Shown: positions 24,501-36,539 of the stretch, one piece after another
How positions within the stretch are numbered: the stretch's first letter is position 1
How the letters are laid out: the number at the start of each line of letters is the position of its first letter
Assembly: GCF_041381155.1 (NCBI RefSeq)
Contig: NC_091134.1
Location: 58,249,467 to 58,313,466 of the forward strand
Reading direction: 5' to 3'
From: Argopecten irradians
Lineage: Eukaryota > Mollusca > Bivalvia > Pectinida > Pectinidae
DNA length: 64,000 nucleotides
Notes under the pieces: generated by a model
The model's input: the letters and a program-made list of their open reading frames with translations, nothing else
Databases searched by the model: none
What the model was told of the DNA's origin: nothing
Position numbers and translations under genes: made by a program

Positions 24501-27500
24501 CGTTACATACTTTTACCACCTACTCTTTCCTTCTTACCGTCGTTACATACTTTTACCACCTACTCTTTCCTTCTTACCGTCGTTACATACTTTTACCACC
24601 TACTCTTTCCTTCTTACCGTCGTTACATACTTTTACCACCTACTCTTTCCTTCTTACCGTCGTTACATACTTTTACCACCTACTCTATCCTTGTTACCGT
24701 CGTTACATACTTTTACCACCTACTCTTTCCTTCTTACCGTCGTTACATACTTTTACCGCCTTCTCTATCCTTGTTACCGTCGTTACATACTTTTACCACC
24801 TACTCTCTTTCCTTCTTACCGCCGTTACATACTTTTACCACCTACTCTTTCCTTCTTACCGTCGTTACATACTTTTACCCCTCTCTTTCCTTCTTACCGT
24901 CGTTACATACTTTTACCACCTACTCTTTCCTTCTTACCGCCGTTACATACTTTTACCACCTACTCTTTCCTTGTTACCGTCGTTACATACTTTTACACCT
25001 ACTCTTTCCTTCTTACCGTCGTTACATACTTTTACCACCTCTCTTTCCTTGTTACCGCCGTTACATACTTTTACCACCTACTCTTTCCTTCTTACCGTCG
25101 TTACATACTTTTACCACCTTCTTTCCTTCTTACCGTCGTTACATACTTTTACCACCTACTCTTTCCTTCTTACCGTCGTTACATACTTTTACCACCTGCT
25201 GTTTCCTTCTTACCGTCGTTAATACTTTTACCACCTGCTCTTTCCTTCTTACCGTCGTTACATACTTTTACCACCTACTCTTTCCTTCTTACCGTCGTTA
25301 CATACTTTTACCACCTACTCTTTCCTTCTTACCGTCGTTACATACTTTTACCACCTACTCTTTCCTTCTTACCGTCGTTACATACTTTTACCACCTACTC
25401 TTTCCTTCTTACCGCCGTTACATACTTTTACCACCTACTCTTTCCTTCTTACCGTCGTTACATACTTTTACCACCTACTCTTTCCTTCTTACCGTCGTTA
25501 CATACTTTTACCACCTACTCTTTCCTTCTTACCGTCGTTACATACTTTTACCGCCTACTCTTTCCTTCTTTACCGTCGTTACATACTTTTACCACCTTCT
25601 CTTTCCTTGTTACCGCCGTTACATACTTTTACCACCTACTCTTTCCTTCTTACCGTCGTTACATACTTTTACCACCTACTCTTTCCTTCTTACCGCCGTT
25701 ACATACTTTTACCACCTACTCTTTCCTTCTTACCGCCGTTACATACTTTTACCCCTACTCTTTCCTTTTACCGCCGTTACATACTTTTACCACCTACTCT
25801 TTCCTTCTTACCGTCGTAAACTTTACATACTTTTACCGCGTTCAACTTTTACCACCTACTCTTTCCTTCTTACCGTCGTTACATACTTTTACCACCTACT
25901 CTTTCCTTCTTACCGTCGTTACATACTTTTACCACCTACTCTTTCCTTCTTACCGTCGTTACATACTTTTACCACCTACTCTTTCCTTCTTACCGTCGTT
26001 ACATACTTTTACCACCCTACTCTTTCCTTCTTACCGTCGTTACATACTTTTACCACCTACTCTTTCCTTCTTACCGTCGTTACATACTTTTACCACCTAC
26101 TCTTTCCTTCTTACCGTCGTTACATACTTTTACCACCTACTCTTTCCTTCTTACCGTCGTTACATACTTTTACCACCTACTCTTTCCTTCTTACCGTCGT
26201 TACATACTTTTACCACCTACTCTTTCCTTCTTACCGTCGTTACATACTTTTACCACCTACTCTTTCCTTCTTACCGCCGTTACATACTTTTACCACCTAC
26301 TCTTTCCTTCTTACCGTCGTTACATACTTTTACCACCTACTCTTTCCTTCTTACCGTCGTTACATACTTTTACCACCTACTCTTTCCTTCTTACCGTCGT
26401 TACATACTTTTACCACCTACTCTTTCCTTCTTACCGTCGTTACATACTTTTACCACCTACTCTTTCCTTCTTACCGCCGTTACATACTTTTACCACCTAC
26501 TCTTTCCTTCTTACCGCCGTTACATACTTTTACCACCTGCTCTTTCCTTCTTACCGTCGTTACATACTTTTACCACCTACTCTTTCCTTCTTACCGTCGT
26601 TACATACTTTTACCACCTACTCTTTCCTTCTTACCGTCGTTACATACTTTACTACCTTATACTTTTACCTACTCTTTCCTTCTTACCGCCGTTACATACT
26701 TTTACCACCTACTCTTTCCTTCTTACCGTCGTTAAATACTTTTACCACCTACTCTTTCCTTCTTACCGTCGTTACATACTTTTACCACCTACTCTTTCCT
26801 TCTTACCGTCGTTACATACTTTTACCACCTACTCTTTCCTTCTTACCGTCGTTACATACTTTTACCACCTACTCTTTCCTTCTTACCGCCGTTACATACT
26901 TTTACCACCTACTCTTTCCTTCTTACCGTCGTTACATACTTTTACCACCTACTCTTTCCTTCTTACCGTCGTTACATACTTTTACCACCTACTCTTTCCT
27001 TCTTACCGTCGTTACATACTTTTACCACCTACTCTTTCCTTCTTACCGTCGTTACATACTTTTACCACCTACTCTTTCCTTCTTACCGTCGTTACATACT
27101 TTTACCACCTACTCTTTCCTTCTTACCGTCGTTACATACTTTTACCACCTACTCTTTCCTTCTTACCGTCGTTACATACTTTTACCACCTACTCTTTCCT
27201 TCTTACCGTCGTTACATACTTTTACCACCTACTCTTTCCTTCTTACCGTCGTTACATACTTTTACCACCTACTCTTTCCTTCTTACCGTCGTTACATACT
27301 TTTACCACCTACTCTTTCCTTCTTACCGTCGTTACATACTTTTACCACCTACTCTTTCCTTCTTACCGTCGTTACATACTTTTACCACCTACTCTTTCCT
27401 TCTTACCGTCGTTACATACTTTTACCACCTACTCTTTCCTTCTTACCGTCGTTACATACTTTTACCACCTACTCTTTCCTTCTTACCGTCGTTACATACT

Positions 27501-28960
27501 TTTACCACCTACTCTTTCCTTCTTACCGTCGTTACATACTTTTACCACCTACTCTTTCCTTCTTACCGTCGTTACATACTTTTACCACCTACTCTTTCCT
27601 TCTTACCGTCGTTACATACTTTTACCACCTACTCTTTCCTTCTTACCGTCCGTTACATACTTTTACCACCTACTCTTTCCTTCTTACCGTCGTTACATAC
27701 TTTTACCACCTACTCTTTCCTTCTTACCGTCGTTACATACTTTTACCACCTACTCTTTCCTTCTTACCGTCGTTAATACTTTTACCACCTACTCTTTCCT
27801 TCTTACCGTCGTTACATACTTTTACCGCCTTCTCTATCCTTGTTACCGTCGTTACATACTTTTACCACCTACTCTTTCCTTCTTACCGTCGTTACATACT
27901 TTTACCACCTACTCTTTCCTTCTTACCGTCGTTACATACTTTTACCACCTACTCTTTCCTTCTTACCGTCGTTACATACTTTTACCACCTACTCTTTCCT
28001 TCTTACCGTCGTTACATACTTTTACCACCTACTCTTTCCTTCTTACCGTCGTTAATACTTTTACCACCTACTCTTTCCTTCTTACCGTCGTTACATACTT
28101 TTACCACCTACTCTTTCCTTCTTACCGTCGTTTCAATACTTTTACCACCTACTCTTTCCTTCTTACCGTCGTTACATACTTTTACCACCTACTCTTTCCT
28201 TCTTACCGTCGTTACATACTTTTACCACCTACTCTTTCCTTCTTACCGTCGTTACATACTTTTACCACCTACTTTTCCTTCTTACCGTCGTTACATACTT
28301 TTACCACCTACTCTTTCCTTCTTACCGCCGTTACATACTTTTACCGCCTTCTCTATCCTTGTTACCGTCGTTACATACTTTTACCACTACTCTTTCCTTC
28401 TTACCGTCGTTACATACTTTTACCACCTGCTTTTCCTTCTTACCGTCGTTTCATACTTTTACCACCTACTCTTTCCTTCTTACCGTCGTTACATACTTTT
28501 ACCACCTACTCTTTCCTTCTTACCGTCGTTTCATACTTTTACCACCTACTCTTTCCTTCTTACCGCCGTTACATACTTTTACCACCTACTCTTTCCTTCT
28601 TACCGTCGTTAATACTTTTACCACCTACTCTTTCCTTCTTACCGTCGTTACATACTTTTACCACCTACTCTTTCCTTCTTACCGTCGTTACATACTTTTA
28701 CCCCCTACTCTATCCTTGTTACCGTCGTTACATACTTTTACCACCTACTCTTTCCCTTCTTCTTACCGTCGTTAATACTTTTACCACCTACTCTTTCCTT
28801 CTTACCGCCGTTACATACTTTTACCACCTACTCTTTCCTTCTTACCGTCGTTACATACTTTTACCACCTACTCTTTCCTTCTTACCGTCGTTACATACTT
28901 TTACCACCTACTCTTTCCTTCTTACCGTCGTTAATACTTTTACCACCTAATCTTTCCTGT
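18584..28960. repeat. Minisatellite array, 40-bp unit, ~260 copies
   Basis: The core is CTCTTTCCTTCTTACCGTCG followed by TTACATACTTTTACCACCTA, period 40 bp. The plus strand is pyrimidine-rich. The unit has no stop codon in any forward frame and 40 is not a multiple of 3, so all three frames stay open for kilobases (up to 1,878 codons). None is a gene. The array alternates near-perfect blocks (about 20.0-21.0, 23.34-24.05 and 26.9-27.65 kb) with patches of shortened or scrambled units (near 22.2, 23.05, 23.3, 25.83 and 26.65 kb). Recurrent variants are GCCGTT for GTCGTT, TTGTTACC for TTCTTACC, and CTGCTGTTTCC, which is frequent at the left edge. Confidence 0.97.
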
Positions 28961-29134
28961 ATGATGAATACCTAACTCAAACATGCTCATTTTATTCATT
29001 ATAATTCTATTATACAGTATTAACAGTTTTATTGGAACGGTACCAAATACACTGTCAACTGATTCAAAAATATCAACGGATTAGTTCAATAAAATAAACT
29101 ACAACAAACACTCAACTGTCAGTTAGGCGAAAAT
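28961..29134. other. Short spacer between the minisatellite and gene A
   Basis: AT-rich sequence with no recognised feature before the poly-A signal of gene A. Confidence 0.5.
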
Positions 29135-29155
29135 TTTATTTCATTGCAATTACAT

Positions 29156-30944
29156 TTAATTGAGAGTTGCGATTGGATATGTTGGTTTACAGGTGTGGGC
29201 GAGAGGTGTGCTCATAAGGGCAAGGTCGTCATGCGATAAGGGTGTACCGGTGGGGTTGCTGTCAATCAACTGGATAAGTTTGGCCTGTAGACAGATGAAA
29301 ATAAGGTATGTGCAAAACTACAGATTTGGAAAGCGATGTGTTTTTATTATGATTTCTTTATTGTGAATAGACTAAATTTAAAGGTTGTCCTTATTAGGGG
29401 TTTTGTACGGAATTTGGTGTTTGATCTTTGTGCTTATGTCAATAAATGTCTTAAAACGTAAAGTGAAATTGAATATATGATATCTAGAATGCACGGATCC
29501 CACGAGATGTATTAATTGATTATTTATCAGAGGGTGTTGTTTTAATGTAGTGTGTGCCAAGCAAAAGCACAGTCTAAAGTTTTCCTACTTTCACTTTTAC
29601 ATAGATTTGTTATTGTAGTAAAGCACATGTGGCTGGATATTCCTCTCATAAGTTGGCATAATATGTGACCGATTTTTTTGTTTAATAAAATAAAAATAAG
29701 TTAAGATTAAATATGTATCTACCTCAAGATTCCTGAGAACGTGGACGTCTCCAATATTGTTCTTTTCGTCATCACTTGGGTTATAGATCCAGCATTGCTT
29801 GTTACTGATTACGGCCATACGGTGCTGTGTTAAAGCAAAATACTATTTAGTCTCCTGCTTTATTATCGTGAACATGGGACTATTTCATCGCTATAATTGA
29901 ATTCCAGCTTATTGATTTTTGTTTTGTTTTGATTTTGTTGTTTTTTTTTTTTGTTATTAATATACAACTAGCGATTATGCTTATACTGTTAACGTTACTT
30001 TCGTGGACAATTAGAGCAAAAATGAAACTAGAAGCAAAAATTCGCGCAAGAAATTAACTTTTGGCTAAAACTGTTTTGCTCAAAAATTATCAAATGGATT
30101 CAATCTGAACGAGCTTGAAGACTCTTTTTATATGCGGGAATCACAGGCTCGGCCACAATTTCTTACAGACAGAGAAACCCAAAGGAAAGCAACTTTGCAA
30201 GATGAGAATATAGGAGCCTTACAGAGGATGCATCGTACTTGAAGGAAAAGGCCTCGCCGATATGTGGTGCGTGAGTTCCATGTTGATGATGATGTGTCCC
30301 GTTATTGTTGTTGTGATGGTGATGCGCCGGCGTCGTGACTGGGACTGTCATTCCGCATGTCTGGAAAAATAAAGTGAGAAATTTATACCATGGCTGAAAT
30401 TGATATTTGAAATAGATTCATATTCGGTTAAAACTAATCTTCCATTCTAAAGCTCTCGTGGAAAGATTCTGGAGTGTTGGAATGAACAAGAAAAGAAGGA
30501 GAAAATAGATTGGGGTAAAAAAGGATCGGGGTTAAAAAAGATCGGGGTAAAAAAAGGATCGGGGTAAAAAAAGATCGGGATAAAAAAGATCGGGGTAAAA
30601 AAGGATCGGGGTAAAGTAGAAAACAAAAAATGAATAATGCAATAATGAATCGAAAATCAAAAAATCTATAGCGATCATACATTCCCCATAGTTATTCTTT
30701 CTTAAACGAAACTACACCTTGAAACCGTCGACAATTTTTTCAAAGATACATATATCAGTAAAGAGGTCCAAGACAGAATGACAATATTGTAAAATAATTA
30801 CAGTGTTATCGAATAAATTGATAAATCAATCTGTCTTTTGACCCCAAAGATAAGCACATTATTTAAAAAAAAAAAAAAACATTGGAAAAGTCATTAACTT
30901 ACAACGGCAACCGAACAAGCGAGAACTACTAAGAATCCGTTCAT
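29156..30944 (-). CDS. Gene A: small secreted His-rich BRICHOS-like protein (136 aa)
   Basis: Four exons on the minus strand: 30903-30944, 30223-30360, 29723-29824 and 29156-29284 (stop included), all introns phase 0 with GT-AG ends. Exon 1 encodes signal core MNGFLVVLACSVAV; cleavage is likely soon after TCG at 15-17. Exon 2 is the longest His-rich version in the cluster, with an HHHHNNNNGT run and HHHQHGTHAPH, then FSFKYD. Exon 3 has CWIYNPSDDEK and exon 4 ends LAHTCKPTYPIATLN. The Asp of KYD, the Cys of CWIY and the final Cys before PTYP sit where BRICHOS domains keep Asp and two Cys, and DDL...C matches the terminal helix. AATAAA lies at 29135-29140 (minus), just past the stop. This copy is the most diverged of the four. 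The BRICHOS call is by eye; expression and function are unknown. Confidence 0.75.
30510..30617. repeat. Short G-rich tandem repeat in intron 1 of gene A
   Basis: About seven units of 16-18 bp on GATCGGGGTAAAAAAG. It is not seen in the introns of the other three genes, so it expanded after duplication. Confidence 0.8.
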
Positions 30945-31077
30945 GGTGGAGATCTGAGTAAAGTCACGACAAACAACTGGATCTAAGAAGTAACAAGGAC
31001 TGTTCGCTGTATTTGTAACATAGCCGTGGGAATGTCCTAGATTGTGTAGCTTATCTACACATGTACGTACCATATGG
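30945..31077 (-). promoter_or_regulatory. Promoter-proximal region of gene A with CSL-like site
   Basis: CGTGGGAA (31025-31032), the CSL/Su(H) consensus, lies about 81 bp before the ATG, and CCATATGG (31070-31077) lies about 126 bp before it. Both words recur at similar spacing upstream of the other copies although much of the surrounding sequence differs here. No TATA-like TTTTAAAA is present, unlike genes B-D. Confidence 0.45.
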
Positions 31078-31576
31078 CTAGTGAAAGTTCAGCCTAACCA
31101 AGTAACCCTTATTTATTTGAATTCATTACTTTCACTTATAACAGTTTTAGTCTACATTATTGAATTAGAATTATGCCTATTTCTTAAATCAAATAAGACT
31201 TTAAAATATAATGTACAATGTTACAATGAGCTGAATTATTGAGCGTATATTCATTCAGTTAAAATTGATCCTGGATTATCTATGGCAGATATTCCATACC
31301 TCTGTTAAGGTGACAATTCAGTGAGGCTAATTCTGTTATATAATCCCAAAGCAAAACACAAAACACAGACCTTTAGGACGTCCCAACACCCCCTCTCACA
31401 CAGACCTTTAGGACGTCCCAACACCCCCTCTCATACAGAGCTTTAGGACGTCCCATCAATACTGTTGGAAAGTATAACCTCATTTTGCAATTATTTCAGG
31501 AAGGTACATTACATACATAAACTATATGTAACCTATCTGAGTGTGACCTAAAATAAGAATACAGAGGTGAAATCTC
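31078..31576. other. Spacer upstream of gene A, with three 35-bp minisatellite units
   Basis: From about 31370 to 31455 there are three units of a repeat built on CTTTAGGACGTCCCA. The same unit forms a large array at 48.2-48.8 kb, and the flank after both (ATACTGTTGGAAAGTAT) is shared, so the two are paralogous. Nothing coding is seen. Confidence 0.6.
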
Positions 31577-31853
31577 GATTAAATTAGCATGTGTTGTGAA
31601 CCTTTCGAAATCACATGTTTTACGTAACTACCAGTTGAAACTCACTTTATCTGGAGTCTAATTAACACCATAGAACATATTAAACAATTTATTTTGCTTT
31701 TGGTCCAACCGCAATTAGTATTTTGTTCTCTATTGTTTATAGTGCTATGGATTTTTTTCGGGACGCAATTCGATTAGATTAGCATGTGTTGTGAACCTTT
31801 CGAAATCACATGTTTTACGTAACTACCAGTTGAAACTCACTTTATCTGGAGTC
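31577..31853. repeat. Local direct duplication around a 115-bp copied patch
   Basis: A block beginning ATTAGCATGTGTTGTGAACC and ending TTATCTGGAGTC occurs twice (about 31577-31658 and 31771-31853) with one difference that I see. Between them, 31656-31770 is identical to 32593-32707, inside the TTAA MITE of the same spacer. Confidence 0.85.
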
Positions 31854-33319
31854 AAAACATGAAATGTTCCTATAATAGAACATATATTTCTTACCCAACT
31901 CAATGTAACCCCGTCACTTTATAGGTCTGTTGTTTGTTTTCATATACATCACGAGTTCTTTTTAGTTGTTTCCGTTTAAAGTTATATGTACCGCAACTGA
32001 GCGAAAATTTTGACATGGTTTTATTCTCTTGGTAATCTTTTTGAAACCATCAAGTCTGATGAATTAAGGTGTGAAAGCCATTCAAATAGACCGATAACCA
32101 TGTATTATATCTTATAAACATATATATAAGACAAACGTTATGCACTGTAAAATTCCTGTTTTTAAGCCATTTAGATGGAAACATACAGAGTTTAATTTAC
32201 AATTACTAATCACACTGTCAAAATGTGACATGGCATTGTAGACCACAGCTTGTCTTCATGGGCTGTCCGTATGTACTCATGTCACTACGTTTGTAGATGA
32301 AAATGTACTTGTAAAATTAAAACCTTGGCATTGTAAGTATAATTTGTTATTCTCAAAATGTTGATCAGTTGTGACGGTGGATGCCATATAATGATCAACA
32401 AGTTATAACTACAATAGCATGATTATATCATATCTCTCACACACAGTGGATCTTTTCGTAGACGTCTGAAAAAGGGCGGTAGACTGAACGTTCTTGGTAT
32501 CATCAATGGAAACTTAAATCCTTAAAGATGCTCAACCGCATGAACGATATTAACCACTTGAACTATATCGTATGTTTAATTAGTATTCATGTGTCTAATT
32601 AACACCATAGAACATATTAAACAATTTATTTTGCTTTTGGTCCAACCGCAATTAGTATTTTGTTCTCTATTGTTTATAGTGCTATGGATTTTTTTCGGGA
32701 CGCAATTAATTATTTTGAAATATTTTAATATGTTAATCTTAAGTAAAATAAAAAGCTCAATCTTTTCATTGATGGTAATGGTGTAAAGTTAGTAATTTTT
32801 CTAATTGAAGAAAAGTTCTTATTCATCTGTTCGTGTTTTTGATAGAGAAAAAAAATCATTCGTTATGGTGTAGCATCAAAAGTATTTATCTCCGACAGTT
32901 CAAGTCAGAAAGTGGGAAAAAACCTACAACGTCCTTACATGACCCTGGGACGTTAAATATCTAAACAAGTGGGAAATGTATATAGTATTACTTAAACTCG
33001 TTTGCATTGCTGTTATTTTCTGAAAATAGAAACTATCAGGAAATCCGTAATGTTATGCTTATGTCTGCGGTTGATAAAAATATTCTAATTGTAATCGGCC
33101 CAGATTACCATGATTATTAACGTTTTTGTTAATTCTTAGAAGGAGAATGTTCATATGTCCCGGTAATATTTTGGAAAACTATTTGGATGTAAAAGGGTAA
33201 AATAGTTGACACTTTATCTTTTTATGGAGAATTTGAAAGCAAAAAGAGACAAGTAGTTCTGTAGATCCAACGGAAACAAAGTCAACAAGAAACAAAAAGA
33301 ACTTCTGTCTGACTGAAAT
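31854..33319. other. Spacer between genes A and B, related to the B-C and C-D spacers
   Basis: From about 31.92 to 33.2 kb it is a partial paralogue of the spacers at 39.6-41.8 and 49.0-50.8 kb, sharing for example AACGTTCTTGGTATCATCAA and TATTTATCTCCGACAG. Apart from the MITE at 32522-32884, no gene is seen; the frame at 32589-32786 is MITE sequence. Confidence 0.6.
32522..32884. mobile_element. MITE related to the TTAA element, unit A spacer
   Basis: It starts TTAAAGATGCTCAACCGC and ends near TGTAGCATCAAAAG, a decayed inverted end. The interior holds GTTTTTGATAGAGAAAAAAA, the reverse complement of which resembles the sequence near 8515 in the LTR-nested copy, so the two copies are in opposite orientation. 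The right TTAA is degraded, suggesting an older insertion. Confidence 0.65.
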
Positions 33320-33340
33320 TTTATTTTGATCAAATTACAT

Positions 33341-35685
33341 TTAATTTAGAGATGCGACTGGAAATGTTGGTCTGCATGTATGGGCGAGAGATGCGCTCAT
33401 CTGGGCAAGGTCGTCGTGCGATAAGGGGGTACCGGTGGGGTTGGTGTCAATCAACAGGATAAGTTTTACCTATTAACAGATAAACAAGTTGTTAAAATAT
33501 GGTATTAGGCAGAAATATAGGATGGGAATATAGGAACCATTTTTTTTCTATCGGAATCACACCATACATAACATAAGTCAATGTACGATAAATTCTGTAA
33601 CTCTGAAAACATTATTAAATGTAAACAAAATCTAAATGGATGTAACATTAGATTGGCATCAAATGGTGATGCTACAACTCATTGAGCTTATTCATTTTCA
33701 TGACATTGGATTCGAGGTCTTATTCTTGTGTTTTTATCACTAAACACTGGCGTCACACGGCCGCAATAAACTATATCTTTAAGAGGAAAATCAGGATTAC
33801 TATAGCTTCATACCTATATTTTAAGACTGACCAGATAATGGATTCTTATGTTTTCAAAAAGAACTTACCAATGTCCCTCAGACATCTAATAGCTATTTTA
33901 TGGCATAACTGGATATTTTGTATGTCAAATTCCGTGGTCCCTAATTTCAGCTAGAGTTAGGTTTGTAATCATATATAAATGATAAAGCAATGATTTGTAA
34001 CCAAACTGTTTATAAAATTGATATGCATACAATTGGAGTGAAAGATATACATGTATATATGTATGCCTAAACTGATTCCATCACACAATAGCTTAAAATT
34101 ATCCCCTTCATCTATACACCGAAACAGGACTTGACGGAACAGAAAGCCATTCGGTTAGATACATACGAGTATATAGCTAAGATCGTCTGTTATCTTACAA
34201 TATAACAGTACAAGTGAGGTGTACCTACCTCCAGATTCCTGAGAACGTGGATATCTCCAATGTGGCTCTTTTCGTCATCACTTGGGTTATAGATCCAGCA
34301 TGTATGGTTGCTGATTATAGCCATACGTTGCTGAGTAAGAGCCAAGTCATACATAAGTTTCATGATTGATTATCATAGACATACCATTAACATATACAAT
34401 GTATAATTCACCACTTTTCTCGCTAAAACAGTATTAAATTAACGGCATTTTGATTCGTTGTTATATAGACGCTATTGTGTCTGATTGTTAATTTATAATG
34501 CTACGAACCAAAACAACATTGAGTTAAACAAAGAATGCCCCATACGAACTTATACAGCACCGATTCTTAGTCAAATTTCGGAGATTCTACGTCAATTATA
34601 ACGCCCATCATCATAGTTCAATCACACTATCTAATAGACACAGTAGAATGACAGAGAATTACCGCGGCATGGTCGTACTTGAAGACAAATCCCTCCCCAA
34701 TATGCGGTGCGTGGGTTCCATGATGATGGGGTGGATGTGTCCCATTATGGCCATGATGCGGCATCTTGACAGTGGTCATTGCGCATGCCTGGAAATGTAA
34801 AAATACCATCGTTACCCAAGTTAAGGCCCACAACCTTTGAGAAAAATAAATAAATAAAATCTTAAAAACAAAAATTACATACGAAAATATATATTCATTG
34901 CCTAAGAGCATATTATAACATTAACAAAACACAAGATCCTCTGCGTAAACTATGTTAACAGTGAAGATTCATTTCACTGTTTTGCCATCTGGCGCAGTGA
35001 TTATCAACCGACGAGCGGTAATTAGGACGAAGGCGGGAAACATAAGACGACCCGCGCTATGAACATTCGAATTTATTTAAATTAAATTGTTAAGAAGGTG
35101 ATGGTAAGTGTCGTAGTAACGGTAAATTGATAACTTTTGTGACTCTACCACATTATCAATCTCGTTTTAATTCCCATTTTAAAAATTAAAAGCAGTTTCG
35201 GAAAGGCAGTGGCCTTTAAATTAACATGGAATTGAAGTAATAATAGAAACTTGATGATAATAACGTTTTAAAGACCCTTGAAAATTTTGCGAATAGTGCT
35301 CATTGTTGTAAAGATTTATGAACCAATAGAGTGCAAACAGGAGGGGGTGGAGTAAGAGGGAATATAATGAAACTAGTAATAATGGTCTGGGAATCGCAAG
35401 ATATATCGAAGATATGCTTCGTTAGAAAATTTGAAACAAGAAACATCAATTTGCAATATACACAAACACACCCTGAAGCAGTGATACACGTTTTAGCTCA
35501 TGAAAGAAGACAGACACCAAATGACAATCTAATTAATCAATACATATAATTATCTAAACAAAAGACATACATTTTGAGCATTTATCTGTTTACCCAAAAT
35601 AGTGTTTGTAAGCGTAAAACAAAAGAAAGATTGTGAAACTTACAATGGCGAGAGAACAGGCCAGGACCACTAGGAATCCGTTCAT
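33341..35685 (-). CDS. Gene B: small secreted His-rich BRICHOS-like protein (132 aa)
   Basis: Exons 35644-35685, 34663-34788, 34229-34330 and 33341-33469, all phase 0, GT-AG. Signal MNGFLVVLACSLAI with probable cleavage after ACA (15-17). Residues 24-43 are His-rich (HHGHNGTHPPHHHGTHAPH). The BRICHOS-like part runs from IGEGFVFKYD (44-53) to RPTFPV (123-128): Asp53, Cys67 in TCWIY, Cys122 after DDLAQMSASLAH. In BRICHOS proteins the two Cys form a disulfide and the Asp is the third invariant residue; here the Cys-Cys gap is 55 residues, short for the family. Sequons NGT (29) and NHT (64) could be glycosylated. Only 10 residues follow Cys122, so no client peptide is present. AATAAA (minus) lies at 33320-33325. 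Introns are 855, 332 and 759 bp, the largest total in the cluster. Confidence 0.78.
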
Positions 35686-35805
35686 GGTTGAGATCTGAGT
35701 AAGGTCACGAGAAACAACTGGATGTAAGAACTAAGGACAGCTCGCTGTATTTGTACCAAAGTCGTGGGAATGTTTTAAAATCTTGTTACATGACTTACCA
35801 TATGG
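35686..35805 (-). promoter_or_regulatory. Promoter-proximal region of gene B with CSL-like site
   Basis: Reading toward the ATG: CCATATGG (35798-35805), TATA-like TTTTAAAA (35772-35779), then CGTGGGAA/TTCCCACG (35763-35770) about 78 bp before the ATG. Genes C and D have the same order. The transcription start is not determined. Confidence 0.45.
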
Positions 35806-36539
35806 TCAAGTAACCCCTGTCGTATTGATCTAGATATTTTCATTTCATAACGTACATAACTGTATAGCATCTATGTATGAACTTGTGCACCGAATTTACC
35901 CCTATCTTATCTGCCCTATTGACTGAAGATGGGAATAATTGTCTGTGTTTAAAAAGGACTTCGTAAACTCTCGTAAGCCTGAATAAAGAACGCTGTGAGA
36001 TTGACTCGCCCGTGAAGCTATAATGCACGCTAAGCCAATATGCCCAATATTCACTAAATCAACAATAACCTTTTGGGAACTTTACGCCATAACTAAATTA
36101 ATTTTCAATCTGTTAAATTTGTCAAAGCTGTATATAACAAAGTGTACAAGCCATGCGCATGGTACAATGATTTGAATAAATGGCTGAAGGCCTCTGCATC
36201 AACAGAGATAGAATCTGCTTCTGGTGATGAGTACATATACACATATATACATGTAACAATTTATATCACAAGTCAGAAACATAGAATAAGTGTTTAACTC
36301 ATGTAGTAATATTATTATATTCCTAAAAACGGAATAATCATGTTACTAATTAGTCTTTATTCTTGTGATTCATGTAGCTTCACTAGTTTTACTTTTAGCA
36401 GTGATATAGACACATCAGTTCTCTAATACAAAGTTTTTCTTTCATTTTAGCAGATAAATAATCAAAACTTCGTATATACTACAAACATGTAGAGTGGATA
36501 ACTAATGACTGATCAGGCATATATAGGTTTTTATCCCGT
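35806..36539. other. Spacer upstream of gene B
   Basis: It contains a stretch (about 36060-36230) shared with the region upstream of gene D at 53.8-54.0 kb (AACAGAGATAGAATCTGCTT). No gene is seen. Confidence 0.5.

Noticed and set aside
19020-28950. Plus-strand ORFs of 674, 1377, 1878 and 1419 codons
   Set aside because: All are translations of the 40-bp minisatellite in overlapping frames; no start context, splice sites or non-repeat domain.
34627-34911. 94-codon minus-strand ORF as a complete protein
   Set aside because: It reads through intron sequence on both sides of exon 2 of gene B; clear GT-AG sites define the exon as 34663-34788.
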